This document shows positions 11,901 through 27,500 of a stretch of 64,000 bases of DNA, piece after piece. Under the pieces are notes generated by a model. That model was not told the origin of the DNA. It saw nothing but the letters and a program-made list of their open reading frames with translations, and did not search any database. The stretch is from Petrosia ficiformis (lineage: Eukaryota; Porifera; Demospongiae; Haplosclerida; Petrosiidae). The DNA lies in assembly GCA_947044365.1 (NCBI GenBank), contig OX345649.1:4836905-4900904 (forward strand). The letters run 5' to 3'. A program made the translations under genes and the position numbers. The stretch's first letter is position 1; each line of letters starts with the position of its first letter.

Positions 11901-14554
11901 ACATTCCTTACAAACTCTTTCATTTTATTCAGCATAAATTGAGGAACACTAAACCGCTGTAGCTTTTGAACTGAACGGAAAATATCAGAGTTCTCCCTAA
12001 TTGAAACAAATATCACCAAATCATGTAACATGTTTAGTAAAGCTATGCAACAAGTTAGTAAATATTAGTACATTTGTGAAGCAAAATAATAGTCAATTTA
12101 TAAAACAAGTTAGTAAAATATTAGTAAATTTGTGAAGAAAATATTAGTAAATTTGAAAAACATGTTAGTAAAACATTAGTAAATTTGTAAAGAAAATATT
12201 AGTAAATTTGTGAAACATGTTAGTAAAACATTAGTAAATGTAAATTAATCTGAGGAAGAAACATAGCTTTGTACATACAATAATATATATTAATAAAATG
12301 TCACCATACTGTAACAGTAATTACCTTAGTTCTATCGTCAGTATAGTATAGTAATTAATGTCTCACCACTGTGGTGTTCAATTGACATGTACAGTAATTA
12401 CTGTTAAAACTACTGTTGAACTACTGTAGTTTGAAATGAAACTACTGAGTAATTACTGTACTGTATAGTGACTTTATGATATGTACCTACTAACCTGTAA
12501 TTATGGTCTGATTGAGTGAGTAACTCTACTTCATTAAAAATCATCAGAAAAGCCTATAATGAATATATAATGTAACCAGGGGGAATCTATTTAGTCTAAA
12601 ATGTAATAGTAGATGGAATGTTGTACATGTAAATAAACCTATATAACTATTACTCTTCTTAATAATGAGATAAACAATATAATACTATTTACAAGTCGAT
12701 CATTTCCTGGTTTAATATTCTAAACCGTAACTAATAAGAAATAGTTATAACACACTTTATTATGATTATGTGTTTAAATATAGCATGAGGGAAGGTCAAT
12801 AAAGATTGAGTTTACATAATCCATGAGTCAAAGGCGAGTGCGTTATGTACACGAGACCTTTATTGACCGCCCAAGTGCTACATTGAAACACACAATGCAT
12901 TGTCAAGTGTGTTATAAGTGATTTATTGAGGATCTGGTGAACTTCCACTGTTGTTGGAGCAGCTTCATTAGTAGAGGTAAGCAAAGTGTGCAATAACTAT
13001 TTATTGCACACAAAAGTGTGCAATAAGTGATTTAATGTTCAATCATCTGCATTCTGATTGGCCACAGGTCACATGATCAGTAATAATTATAATTATAAAT
13101 GCAAGTACCAAAACATGCTGTTTATCATACATTTTGTGTTTGTTACCCTCATAAAGTAGAGGAATTGAAACCACAGAATCAATCACAGTGCTTGAAATAT
13201 GTTTTGAAAGTGTCCAGCAGAAAAGTCTGGACAAAACAATATTTGACCAGCAAGTTGTGAATTTAGTCCAGAAAACTATTATGGTATACAAGATATAGAA
13301 GTAAGCTACTAGGTTACGAATGGTCTTGACTAATAATTTTGTCTGGACAATGAGCCAAAATGTCTGGAAAATTACCAATTACTGGACGTTATTTTGAGCA
13401 CTGCTGAATCATAATGTTTTCTGGAAATCGAGCTATTGTACTAAATGAATTCGCAGGGCTTTTTTGTGGACTATTATTGTTCCAATATTGTGTCCCAAAA
13501 TGAATTAATGAGGCTTTACTGATCATGTGAATTACATAATTGTTATTGTATCAACAATATTCAGCAGTATCTAGGAAATGACAGAGTAAATGATATACCA
13601 TCTATAGTTCATCTAATTATAATGCCAAATGTGGACCTTCATTTTGACAATAGAGACTAATATTATGGATATTAAGAAATATGAATACAGTAACCCTCCA
13701 TTCACCTACGTGGACAGAGTTAATTAATTAATATTCAGGAAATGTTAGAATGATTACATCATACATTCAATGTTGAAGGATTACATATACTTAAGGGGAA
13801 AGCTTCATTGATAAACAAGGTAGTTACTTAGACAGACAAAAGGATTTAGAGATACCAAATTATAAATGAAACTATTTCTTAAATATTAACCTGTAAGTCA
13901 ATGGAATCAACTGAGAAATTCCCTACCCTTTTCTATGCCTTCATAAATGATATTAAGCTTACCTTTCCTCCATGAACGGGCATATGTTTGTTATCATAAA
14001 GCCATGTCTTGTCATCACCATCACAAACGTACTGTGTATGTGTGTGTGCATACACATAATAAATTTGTTGTTTATACATGTACAACATACAAAATACATA
14101 CAGTACATACATACATGTACATGGATACAAACATACATACACACAATATTACATGTACATATACATAGTTACCTTCAGTACATACATACATACATACATA
14201 CACATATACATACATACATACATACATACACACACATACATACATACATGTACATACATACATACATACTTGTTTTTATAATAAATATAAGATATTGTAA
14301 ATATTTATGTTCATCATTCCAGTGTAATTATCATAAATATGTAGGTGATACTTGTGAATCAAAGAATATGGTTTGTACACTTCAGTTAACACAATCCAAT
14401 AAAGATGGCAGTTCATTATTTATGTATATACAATATGTGTAATCCACTTAAGAAGTTTATTCAGTTAGTATCTCCTCCGCCCGAGAAAAATACGCAATAT
14501 GGTATTGTGTAAGGGGTTTGGCAGGTTCAAAGCATAACTATAGATATATGGAGC

Positions 14555-14604
<50 letters not shown>

Positions 14605-16047
14605 TATATACACATAATGTATATATATATAACATTACATTATATTTTACATTATCATTGGTATTGTTTTATTGTTACAGTTGAATATAAGTACATGTCA
14701 TAACTCCTTTTTAGTAACTGTTAACCAAGCTACATAATATATCAATAACATCATATACATGTAGTATCAGTATTTTCATTTTGAACTACAGTGATGAGAC
14801 AGTAATTACTATACTATACTGACAGTAGAAGTAAGGTAAGTAACTCCATGGTGATGTTTTATCGGCATATATTGTAGGTCTGAAGTCCCTCATAGCAATA
14901 ATTCACTTTTAGTTAACTAAAGCTTTTTAGCTTTTTAGCAACTCCTTATTTAACTAATACAGTGTTCTGCCCCACTGGTCGGCACTGGTCAGGATTAACC
15001 ACCACTCTGAGGAATTAACCACCTCTCAGATGAATTAACCACCTCTCAGATAATACATATATAGGCTACTGAGACAGTTTTAAGTATATACTGGATAAAC
15101 AGCACTAAATGCAAGTTAGAATGCAACCACCACTCGAAATATCCTAGGCAGAACACTGCTAATATAATGAGATACACCATTATTATGCCCATTCCTATGA
15201 TTGCTTTCCACTGGGTTTAATGTATATGATTAAGCTCTACAGACAAGCAGGAAGAAAGCTGCTTGTAGCTTACGTAGAAACTGGAAATAATAGCCAGTGT
15301 TCTGCCCGGGATATTTAGAGTGGTGGTTGGATTCTACATTGCATTTAGTGCTGTTTATCTTAATACTGTCTCAGTAGCCTATATATGTATTATCTGAGAG
15401 GTGGTGAATTCATCTGAGTGGTGGTTAATTCATGCTGAGTGGTGGTTATTCTCGACCAGTGCCGACCAGTGTGGGCAGAACACTGAATAGCTGTACTACC
15501 TGAAATATATTCCTAAAGTACTACTAGATCCTTTTAAAAAGTAAGGAGAGTAGATAATCAAAATAATAACCATTGTGTTTCAGGCATGAGAAGTCAGCTA
15601 CGATTACTGAATGATGACACCACACAACAACAGGGGTACTTATATCTTGTTTTCATACAGTGAAGTCATTGAATTTCTAATCACCTGCTTGTTAAGTGTA
15701 ACCACATCCCTCCTAATACCTCCCCCCCCTTTCACTGGATGCTGTGGTGCTAACTCGAGGTAGTAATGTGGTGAAGAGTAATCTTCAACCCAAAGCCTAA
15801 GAAGATTATCACTCTGTCTAGAGTCTACCACATTTTAGACTTTTTATACCAGTTTCATTGTTAAACACAAAGTTCTCAAAATTTGGTTGTTATGGAAACG
15901 GAAGTGTATCACAGCAACATACATTTAGGGATGGAAAATGAAAAACAGATATGTAATGATACATGCAGTAGTCTACATAAAGACACTTACTAATGAAAAT
16001 TGACATGTTTCATGAGATTTATAAAATGTATTATATATAATAATTAT

Positions 16048-16091
<44 letters not shown>

Positions 16092-18017
16092 GCACTAAAA
16101 AACCTGCTTAGACAGTACTAGAGGTTACACTTGTATCACAATACACTATATGGTTCACAAGTGTACTGTACCCTGAGACTGTACACAGTGAAGTAACAGT
16201 GCTACTGTTTGATGATATGATTGCGGGCTATAAATATTACACACACATGTATATACATGAATGTGTGTGTGTGCGTGAATCATAATTATATCATGGTTTA
16301 AAGGTCTATATACATGTACGTTATATAAACCTCCCAATGAGGAAGTTTGAAAATATATCACCCAAGGGCATATCATGATTGCTGACATCCCCTATTGGAA
16401 GTCCAGGCAGTACATTCAGTATATACCAACTGTGAAACCATGGAAACCACAATGAGGTGCTGCTCAATCAGAAATTTATTAGCTTTTTTTATTACGTATT
16501 ATAGTATAATTTATATGTTACCTTGAAAAGCTCAGGATGTAGTATGTAGACTTTGCCTCTGTTCGCTGCATGACCAAGAGCTCTATAAGCAAAAAAGGAA
16601 TAATAATTAATATAGAAAGTTGTGTACATGTAGCAATACAAATTACATACTAATTGAATTAGTAGGAACTGGTACTTATTCTGTTAAGGTTATGTACAGT
16701 ATCATTGGTTAATAATGTGTTTTGACTAGTCACTTGTTAAAAACACTCCAGAGGTTTGCAGATGTATGGTAGATACATGTACATGTAGATAAGTCAATTA
16801 TATATATTGATCTCATTAGCCAATAGAGGAATGCCTGCCTTTTGTTCTACTACCTACCGAATGAAGTACATTTGGGTATGAGGATTGTGGACTGTTTGGG
16901 CATGAGGATTGTGGACTGTTTGGGTATGAGGATTGTGGACTGTTTGGATATGAGGATTATGGACTGTTTGAGTATGAGGATTGTTGACTTACTTATTCAC
17001 ATTCACTCCAAGTACAAACTTTGTTTCTGGGTTGAGTTTATCAGTGGACCACTATTTATAGTAAGAAAAAGAAAAGAAGTAATAAATGAAGAGGATAGAT
17101 TTAGAGAAATAGATAAAAATACATGCAATTTGATATCATTATTTCCTTAATTATTACAATTAGTAATATCTCATTTACTATATACTTTCACTTCTTACTA
17201 TATACTCATCATTGCACAATATTTACCATAGAGTTTTACATGTACTTCAAACCCTGCATGGGACTATCCTCGAATGACACACCGCTCTCTATATAGAATT
17301 ATATAATTGTGTCACTCTTTTGAGAACCTATAATTTAGGGCAACTGAAAGGAAATTACACAATATTTAACATGGAGTTTCACATGTACATGTACTTCAAA
17401 CCCTGGCATGGGACCATCCCCATAATTGAGTTTGAGCAACACACCACTCTTTATATATAATTATATAATTGTGTCGCTCTTTTGGGAACCCATAATTCAG
17501 GGCAACTAAAAGGAAATTACATCAAATCATATATTTCCCTGATGACAATAGAATCATACTTATATGTATGTATCTGCACGGTAACCAAACCTACAAAACG
17601 TTAACAGCTAGCTCAAGATCATATTTCATATTCTATTATTCTGTTGTCACTTCATCTGCTCTATAGACTATGAACTGTGACATATTATTTATAATACTCA
17701 TAATTAACAGTCCTGCCTCTCAATCTGTAGCCTATTCAAATAGTGACATAACTACATATGTATATACTATATGATAATCCATACATAATAATTATACATC
17801 GACTCTAGGTGGATGAATTTGTAGTGGCTTCTCCAATAGTATTGTTTTATAGAACAAATATGGATAATCAACATGCAGTGACCTGCCCACTCAATCTCTA
17901 TCATAAGTGATGTACTGTATGTATGTAAATATGTATGCATGTACATGTATGTATGTGTGTGTGTATGTGTGTGTATTACGTATGTATGTATGTATGATGT
18001 ATGTATATATGTACGTA

Positions 18018-18059
<42 letters not shown>

Positions 18060-21000
18060 ATATGCATGTGTGAAATGCTAATCAACGCATGTACATATAT
18101 CCAAATTGAATTATACAATGTTACAGTATTTAATATATGATACACAGCACTTATAAATTATACCATATATAACTAAATACACAGGTACTGAACAAACAAA
18201 ACAACCTATATAATTCTCAAACTGCAACCATATAAATTCATTACCATACTGAACTGTTTACTGACAATGTGGTATGTTTATATATACATAATTATAAACA
18301 CAACTGTGTATTGACTAAGTACATGTAACTGAGTCATATCAAAATGTTGATATGTATTTATACACACATGTGTATGTACACATGTATATGTAAATATATA
18401 TAATTATATATGTATATATACACACGTGTATATATATATATGTAAATATATAATTATATATGTATATATACACACATGTGTATGTATATGTAAATATATA
18501 TAATTATATATGTATATATACACACGTGTATATATATATGTAAATATATAATTATATATGTATATATACACACATGTGTATATATATATGTAAATATATA
18601 TAATTATATATGTATATATACACACATGTGTATATATATATGTAAATATATAATTATATATGTATACATACACACATGTACTGAAACGTAAATTACATAA
18701 TATGTGTTATACATGACGTCTTTTGACCACCTGTCTATTCTGAACAAAAATGCTGGAGCATTAGTAAATTGTCTATTGTATGGTAACACGTATCCCAGTT
18801 ATGACATGATTCTGGGAAACTGCATGCATTTTGTTCTGTGTTGCGACTATGATGTGGGTATTATGATATAACTGTATAGACATTTCCTGCATGAGTATTC
18901 ACACAAAACATATCGGTCTGGTAATTAATGTTGAAAGATAGATTTGAGAATATGTATACATGTATTATGAAAACATAGTACTGTATGTACATGTACATAT
19001 GTATATAGTCCATAGACTCATGTGTTAGTGTGTATGTATAGCATACATAGAACATGAACTAATTACATGTAAATGAGAAGGAAGACTAGATTATGTAAAG
19101 GGATTGTCTAGACTTGTATTAGTTAATTACTACAATAATTATAAAACTACAGTGTTGTTTCACTTAACTATAATTATAATTAAAACTAAAACCTCTTTAG
19201 TAAGGTATTAGTTAATTACTCAATTAATACAATTGACACTTTTAATTACTGAACTACAGTGTTGTTTCACTTAAGTAAAACCTTCTTCAGTAAGATAGCA
19301 GTATAGTGAAATTAATGATGGTCACTTTTTAAACTAAAACCTGTAGTGAGCTTCATATTTTTTTAGAACTACAATTTTAAGAAACCATGGCAACCATGGC
19401 AACTACAATAGAAATAAAGGACATTCTGACTTAAGGATACCTCCAAGCCCTTCATTTAGCCAAGAGGGAGGGGGGGAGTGTGAAATACCCCCATGAATGC
19501 AACCCTGCATCCATGATGAAGACATTTGTTTTTGTCGCAATGCAATTTATCCTGCATCTATTTAAAGGACACTTCCACTTGTCTCAAGGTGTCCTTTATA
19601 AGATATCTAAGTCAGATTTTTTGATACGTTTTGAAGCATGGCTCAACAAGGGTTAGCATATGTGCCATTGGGAATACATCTTAAGACAATTAACAAAGAC
19701 TTAATGCTGTTAGTGATAATCCAATCATAATTAACTGTGCCAGCTGGCCCAAAGAGAGAACTGCATAGTGCCAAACAAAAAGCTCTTTGGCAAATGGTGT
19801 GGCATATGAGCTTATCAAAACACTGATCTAAGTACTCATTAGTGAGAATAGTTGTGTTGTACCGTCAATAAATAACAATCAAAGAATTTATTGTTCCCTA
19901 ATTAGCACAATATAAACTATTGCTAATTAATTAAATTATTATCTATGTCCATTAACAGTTTGGTATTCATACATAGCTCCCACATAACCTCCTAGCAAGG
20001 TCATTTCAAATTGTTTACATGTCATAAGCTATTTTAATTTATCTATGTTAGGTAACAAAATTGTTAACAATGTGCATTTAGTAAACATAGAAGACAACAC
20101 ATTCAATAAACACTGAGAAATGTTTTTTGATGATACAAAAATATATAAACAAATTTGAATGTTTCTCATGAGACTTTGAAAGCACCAAATGCATGTACAG
20201 TATGTATGTATGTATGTATGTATGTATGTATGTATGTATGTATGTATGTATGTATGTATATATGTAATTATGTATGTATGTATGTATGTATGTATGTATA
20301 TATGTAATTATGTATGTATGTATGTATGTATGTATTTATGTATTTATGTGTGTATGTTTGTATGTACATGTACATGTATGTATGTATGTATGTATGTAGC
20401 AGTGTTTTTGATAAGCTCATATGGCACACCATTGGGCCAAAGAGGTTCTTATTTGGCACTGCACAATTATGGCACAGATTATGATTATATTGTCACTAAC
20501 AGCATTAACTCTTTGTTAATTGGCTCAAGATGCATTCCCAATGGCACACACACTAACTGTTTTTGAGCCAATTTGGTCCATGCTTCAAAACTTATTAAAA
20601 ACTCTGGTATATTTGTATTTACGTATGCATGTACGTATGTATGTACATGTATATGCATGCATGCATGTATGTATGTATGTATGTATGTATGTATGTATGT
20701 ATGTATGTATGTATGTACGTATGTATGTATGTATGTATGTATGTATGTATATATGGATGTATGCATGTATGTATGCATGTTATGTATGTATGTATTTACG
20801 TATGTGTGTGGATGCATTTAGTTAATTAGTCTATACATGTACATAATTTAGAGTAAGGTTATTTCCTATGATATAATGCTCACATAATGGTATGGAAGCC
20901 ATTATCCTCAAATTATAATGTTAGAAGCTATGATCACATAGTCTACTATATCAATACGCAGACAATTAGACATAAGGAAGTGTACTAGACATTTCAATTA

Positions 21001-21542
21001 CTGAAATGCTTTCCCATGGGTTCAAAGTTGACCAAGCCACCTCGAATAACACAGTTTCCTTAACTACAGTATGTATGTGACACAGGAATATATATATATT
21101 CCTGTGTCACATACGTGTTGCATACACAGTTTCCTTAACTACAGTATGTATGCAACACGTATGTGACACAGGAATATATATATATTCCTGTGTCACATAC
21201 GTGTTGCATACACAGTTTCCTTAACTACAGTATGTATGCAACACGTATGTGACACAGGAATATATATATATTCCTGTGTCACATACGTGTTGCATACACA
21301 GTTTCCTTAACTACAGTATGTATGCAACACGTATGTGACACAGGAATATATATATATTCCTGTGTCACATACGTGTTGCATACACAGTTTCCTTAACTAC
21401 AGTATGTATGCAACACGTATGTGACACAGGAATATATATATATTCCTGTGTCACATATGTGTTGCATACATAGTTAAGGAAACTGTGTTTTTATGGCCCG
21501 TAGGGCCATCCCTATGATTGTTTTCCCACGGGTTCGATGTAT

Positions 21543-21582
<40 letters not shown>

Positions 21583-24500
21583 TTTTCTTGTGTCCACTTA
21601 CGTCCACTTACGCAAGTATACGTAGTTAAGGAAGTGACGTAATTCCTGGGGGCTCGATCAATTAATGGGCGTGGCACGTAATAGAAGGCGCGCTCAAACA
21701 GAAAGCTGGTTGTAGTTTACATAGATTTGAAACTGGAACTACTAGCTAACTGTTCTACCTGAAATATATTCCTAAAGTTCTACAAGATTCTTTAAAAGGT
21801 AAAGAGAGTAGATAATCAAAATAGTAACTATAATAGGCTGATGTGTTTCAGGCATGATAAAGTCAGCCATGATTACTGAATGCTGGACACCATAAAGCAA
21901 TCATAGGGATACTTTTTTTCTCTATATACACTTGTTCGAGGTGGCTTGGTCAAGTAATGTGCATGGTTCATAAAAGAACAGAGCAATGCAAACTCTAACT
22001 ATAGACTGCACAAGAACTGCTAGCAAGAAAGCATGTTTTAAAGTACAACTAATAGCTCTGTACCTAAGAGTGATACAAGAATCTTTAAAAAGAAATAGCT
22101 ATGATAGGTTACTGAGTTTCAGACATGATGAGTTAGCAATGATTTGAGTTGGGACTTTTGAAAGGATGTGACTTCAGTTTCATTGAGCATCTAGTATTCA
22201 GAAAGATGGAGAAACCAGTGCCATTGATATCTGCCCAATCATAGGGATACTTATTCTCAATATATTTTGTTTTATTAGAAAGGTAAAGCTCTACACAATA
22301 TTTTGGCCTCATGTCCTCTTAGGCCAAAGAGGACATGAGGCTGAAACGTTGTATGGGGCTTCCACTTCTATTTCTACTAAAACACAATCCAGTCAAAACT
22401 ACAATGATGTCAATGATATACACACAGATGTTTTCTTAGTTGGTATTTGGAAACAGTATAATAAACACACTATAAGGATTGGCTGTCATCTTTGAGTTTG
22501 TTACGGTACAATGATTATGTATGAAAACCAAAACATGTTCTATTAGTAAGACGTATGTAAGAGTACTGTTTATAACTAAATCATTTTTTAGTAAGAAATT
22601 GTTAATTACAAGTCTACTGTAATAACTACAACTAAATAAATAGAAATTGATCAGTAATGGGCACTTTTAGCTTGTTAACTAAAACTAAACCCTTTCAGTA
22701 AACCAAAACTATTTTAATTTAATTACAATTATAACTAACAAAGAAATTAGGTATAAACTAACTATAACTATAACATCATTATTATCATATTAAAACAATG
22801 CTTGATACTGTAACTCAACAGTAATTATCAAGTCAAAACATACAGTCATACTCTACAGTGTTATCAAATGAGATAACCCAAAATATAAGACTAAATAAAA
22901 ATGCCCATTATTGGCCAATTGCCATTTTTCATAACACATGTAATTATTGCAGTGGACTTGTAATATAGTCATATAGTTTAGTTTACTAAGAGCATAGATA
23001 ATAAAGTAAAGAGATTGGAACGGGCGTTCGCAGGTGAAATAAGCTACTTGGGGCTGTATTACATCTATTATACACATAATTAGAAAATTATTTTGAAATG
23101 TTATTGAAAATGGCAAATCGATGGATAAAGTATAGAAAATGCAGTAAATAAAGGTGAGTTAGTAGCTAATGTTTTAATGCTGTAAGTTTAAATCGTGGTT
23201 TGTCTCATGACCTAATCATTCTGCTATTATGTAATGGGTCTAAATCACCATTTAGACTATTGCTGTGAAAATTACAGGTACAGCCGATCTAGGTACCATT
23301 CGAGCAGATTTTGACGAATAGAGAGATTATTATTTGTATTGGAAGTTCCAAACATGGTTCGTCTCATGACCCATGTATAGTACTATAACTATTAGTAATT
23401 TAATTTATTAGTTTTCGAGTAATAGGTACAGTAAAGAAATTTGTTGACAACTGCAGGGTAAAACAGGAGTGTATGAATGTTATAGTACGATATTTCAGTA
23501 AATTTTCGATATTATTGGATGAGAGAAGCTTTATGCACCTTCAAATACTGCCAACTCTTTGCTTACCCTCCAATTGTGTGTACAAATAGTCTTTTTAATT
23601 TAAGCTTGTTACAAAAGGCTTGTTGAGGCCTGCAGCATGCCAAATAACAAATTGCTTTATTTTTATAAAGTGTATTATAATTGTGTATAAACATAGTCAC
23701 ATCCATCACGCATTTCCAATCCCTTTACTTTATTATCTATGCTACAAGTCACAATTCCTTACTAAAAGGGGATTTAGTTAACTACAAGTCACAATGCCTT
23801 ACTAAAAGGGGATTTAGTTATAGTTATTTCAGTAGACCTGTAATTTAGTTAGTTAACTACAAGTCATAATGCCTTACTAAAAGGGGATTTAGTTAACTGA
23901 AATCATAATGCCTTACTGAAAGGGGTTTTAGTTATACATGTAGTTTAGTTAACTAAAACAACACTACATGATACATACATGATATATCATCATATCATAG
24001 CAGCATTAATTATTTGTTGACGTGTAGCGTTTGGCCATTGCACAAATCGGATACAAAAACATCAAGTAAAGACACAACAAAATATAAAACCTAATTATCA
24101 TGAAAACTTAGAAACTAGTATTGTCTATGCAACAATACTGGAATATAAGACAATGTTTGGAGACGCAAATCAATTAATTAATAGCGTTTAGTACTAATAA
24201 GGTCAATGGCATATTGAAGCCACTGCTAAAAACCTGTAATTTACAAGATTTAAGACGCCAAACAATTGAATTTTATTTTAAATGAACTCTAATTACCTAT
24301 CATGTATATATATTAGTGCTGTTTCAGTTTACTGTATGCCTACATGCATAATACTTTATAGCTTCCAAAAGGATTCGGGTATTGATAGGTTGTGGGTTTA
24401 TATAGTAATATTTTAAAAAGGGAGAAGATTAGAAGGAAGAGAGGCAACCCGTGCTTCTATAAAACATGGAAAAGTAGAGGGAGTGGAGAGAGATCTTGTG

Positions 24501-27500
24501 ATTGCACTCATTTAGAGTGAAATCACTTCAGGTATATACAATGTGAATCATTACCAGAATGTCTAATCCCAAAATGTCTAAATGAAAATCCTAGACCCTA
24601 GACCCTAGACCCTAGACACTAGACCCTAGACTCCAAACCCTAGACCCTAGACCTAGACCCTAAACTCTAAACCCAAGACCCTAGACCATGTAGACATTTT
24701 GGGATTAGACATTCTGGGACACACCCTACAATGTACTTGGATTGTTCATTGCTTACACAATGTCATGTTGGAATGCTGAAATTTACAGATTTGAAGGAGG
24801 GAAGATTTCCCCACTTTGCCAAAAATACATGTAACACCTCCTTGCCATCCATATACTTTAGATAGCACTTCTGTTTCAAATTACCACACATTATTACATT
24901 TATCAAACAATGTCCAGTTTTCATACCATTGTGTATTGAAAAACCTAAGTGCTGTTTTAGTATGACAATAGGTATGACTAGCTTCACAAAATTTAATGTC
25001 TCCTAACATATCACATGAGACTAAATATAACATTATTTCATGACTTCTTATATGAAGAAACAACCAAATTTAGTAATAGTTGATCAACTAATCTAATAAT
25101 TATTGGACTTAGTAAAAGTTAGTTATAGTTATTGCATTAGACCTGTAATTAAGTTATAATACATGCCCTTACTTACTAAAAAGGATTTTATTATAACCAA
25201 CCAATTAAATGAAATAGCTATATTAATAACTATCAATGAATACTATTAGTCCCTAGTACATTAATTAATAACTATCAATGAATACTATTAGTCTCTAGTA
25301 CATTAATTAATAACTATCAATGAATACTATTAGTCCCTAGTACATTAATTAATAACTATCAATGAATACTATTAGTCCCTAGTACATTAATTAATAACTA
25401 TCAATGAATACTATTAGTCCCTAGTACATTAATTAATAACTATCAATAAATACTATTAGTCCCTAGTACATTAATTAATAACTATCAATGAATACCATTA
25501 GTCCACAATACATTAATTACTAATTAATGAATATTATTATAGTGACTATGAACTTCCTTATAGTAATTGGAGGAAATACCTTGCCGGGATCAAGACGTCT
25601 TTTGTCTAGACTCCACCTCCATGCAGAGCGACTGTTAGGAGAAATGAAAAACAAAAATGTGAATGAAATGTCAGGCAATGCCCAAAGGTGAAGAGAAGAA
25701 AGGACAAGTGAGTAAGAGATTGAATAAACAAGACATATGGAGTAAAAATATCCCTATGATTGCTTGGCCAAATCATTACCAATGACTAGTGATGTGCGAT
25801 ACATATCAATAAATCCAAATATCGATATTTGCATTCAATATCGTGATACAATATTGGCTCTTGGGTGTATTAATACACTGGAGTGGACAGTTTAGCAAAC
25901 CTGGTTTTTCAATTTTATACCTAAAACAAGACAGTGTGCATAACTTGGATTGATTTCTTTTACCATTTCTTGATGAATACAACCAAATAAGTCATTTATT
26001 AACATTTTAATAATTATTTTAAAATCATGATACTGTATCGTATTGTGATATTTTTGGCAGCGATACACAATACTATTAGTTAGCTGTATCACACATCACT
26101 ACTGATGGCTTTCTCATGTGCTGAAACTCAACAACACATTATATAGTTACAATGTACTTGTCTTTCCATTCTTAATTTTAACAGTTCTTGTAAAAGTTCA
26201 TCAACACTAATTAATTATAGTCATTTCACCCTGCTGGTCTACTGTAGGCTGTTCAAGCACGCATGCACATGCCACGATGGCCACGTCCATTAATTGACCG
26301 AGACTTCTGTAATGATGCAACTTCCTTAACAACATATATATACAACATGTACACGACACAAACATACATGTATATATATATATGTATAAAGCAATCATAG
26401 GGATGGCCCTACAGGCCATAAGAACAAAACAAAATAAGAATTGATACTAATTTTATACTTACTTATCTGTTGTTTTCTCAGTTGGTTTACGACCCTAAAA
26501 AAAACAAATAATTAATTTAATCATTTGTCAAAAATGTCACTTAGAATTATGAGTTGTTGTGAACTAAATAATAACTAATTGAAACGAACATTTATTATTA
26601 ATAATCAATTTAAACAAAACTTTAACTTAAGTAACTACAATAATTATTATGATTCTCACCCTTTTGTTACCAGTAGTGTGTCTTGGCTGGTCTTTATCCG
26701 TTCGAGACTACAGAAATGTAAATATAACTCATAACAATATTTACATAATTTCATAACAGTGTTTTTGATGAGTTCATAGCATGGTAAGTATGAATTATTT
26801 AAAGAGGTACCGTTATTTCACTCAATCCAAACATAATTGGGAATACATGTACATGCATACAATATTTTTAGAGTTTCAGTTAAAACACAAACCTTTTTTG
26901 TCGACATTGGGGAACCTTTAGAATCACTTAGACGATCATTTTTAGGCAACTAAAATAAATTAATAATTATTATAATCATAGTCCAATCATGGAGTCTAAT
27001 ACATGTCATAGTATTATGATCATAGTCCAATTATGGGTCTGATACATGTCATAGTATTTGAACTACAATATAAATACAATGACAAAAATTACTATTTTAT
27101 GGCCCATAGGCCCATCTTCATGATTACATTCCCATGGGTTCAAACTATATATATATACAGAGGTGGAAATAAAACTATAGATGTGCTACGACAACATGCC
27201 TAAACAAAGTGATTTTTGATCAGATGCTTTCAAACTTTGGTCTGACTGTAACTTTTAGAGCAAAGCTACATGTATCTATATTAATTACTGCAGCCACATG
27301 ATAAAATCAACCAATCAGATTTTAAAATTGAATGGTGGGGCAAGAATGTAATTACATGTATTTACAAGTGCCACAGATTGTTTACTATTTCTGTGAGAGC
27401 ATTCCTTTAAATTTCACTTATTTTTGGTCATATTTATTTTTTTGCTAGGACAAAATATCCAGGCAAAGTGAAATTTGCTCAGACAAACAGACTAAATGCT

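Noticed and set aside
15640..15831. Possible DNTTIP1 exon or small protein on the minus strand
   Set aside because: The flanking DNTTIP1 exons (16582-16522 and 14031-13963) join directly in phase and align without a gap to the human protein; the frame overlaps Element A.
20189..20829. Several long open frames on both strands
   Set aside because: All derive from (TATG)n microsatellite sequence.
24763..24987. 74-codon minus-strand open frame, considered as the missing DNTTIP1 exon
   Set aside because: Wrong exon length modulo three, no similarity to the SKI/SNO/DAC region, and it lies in repeat R6.
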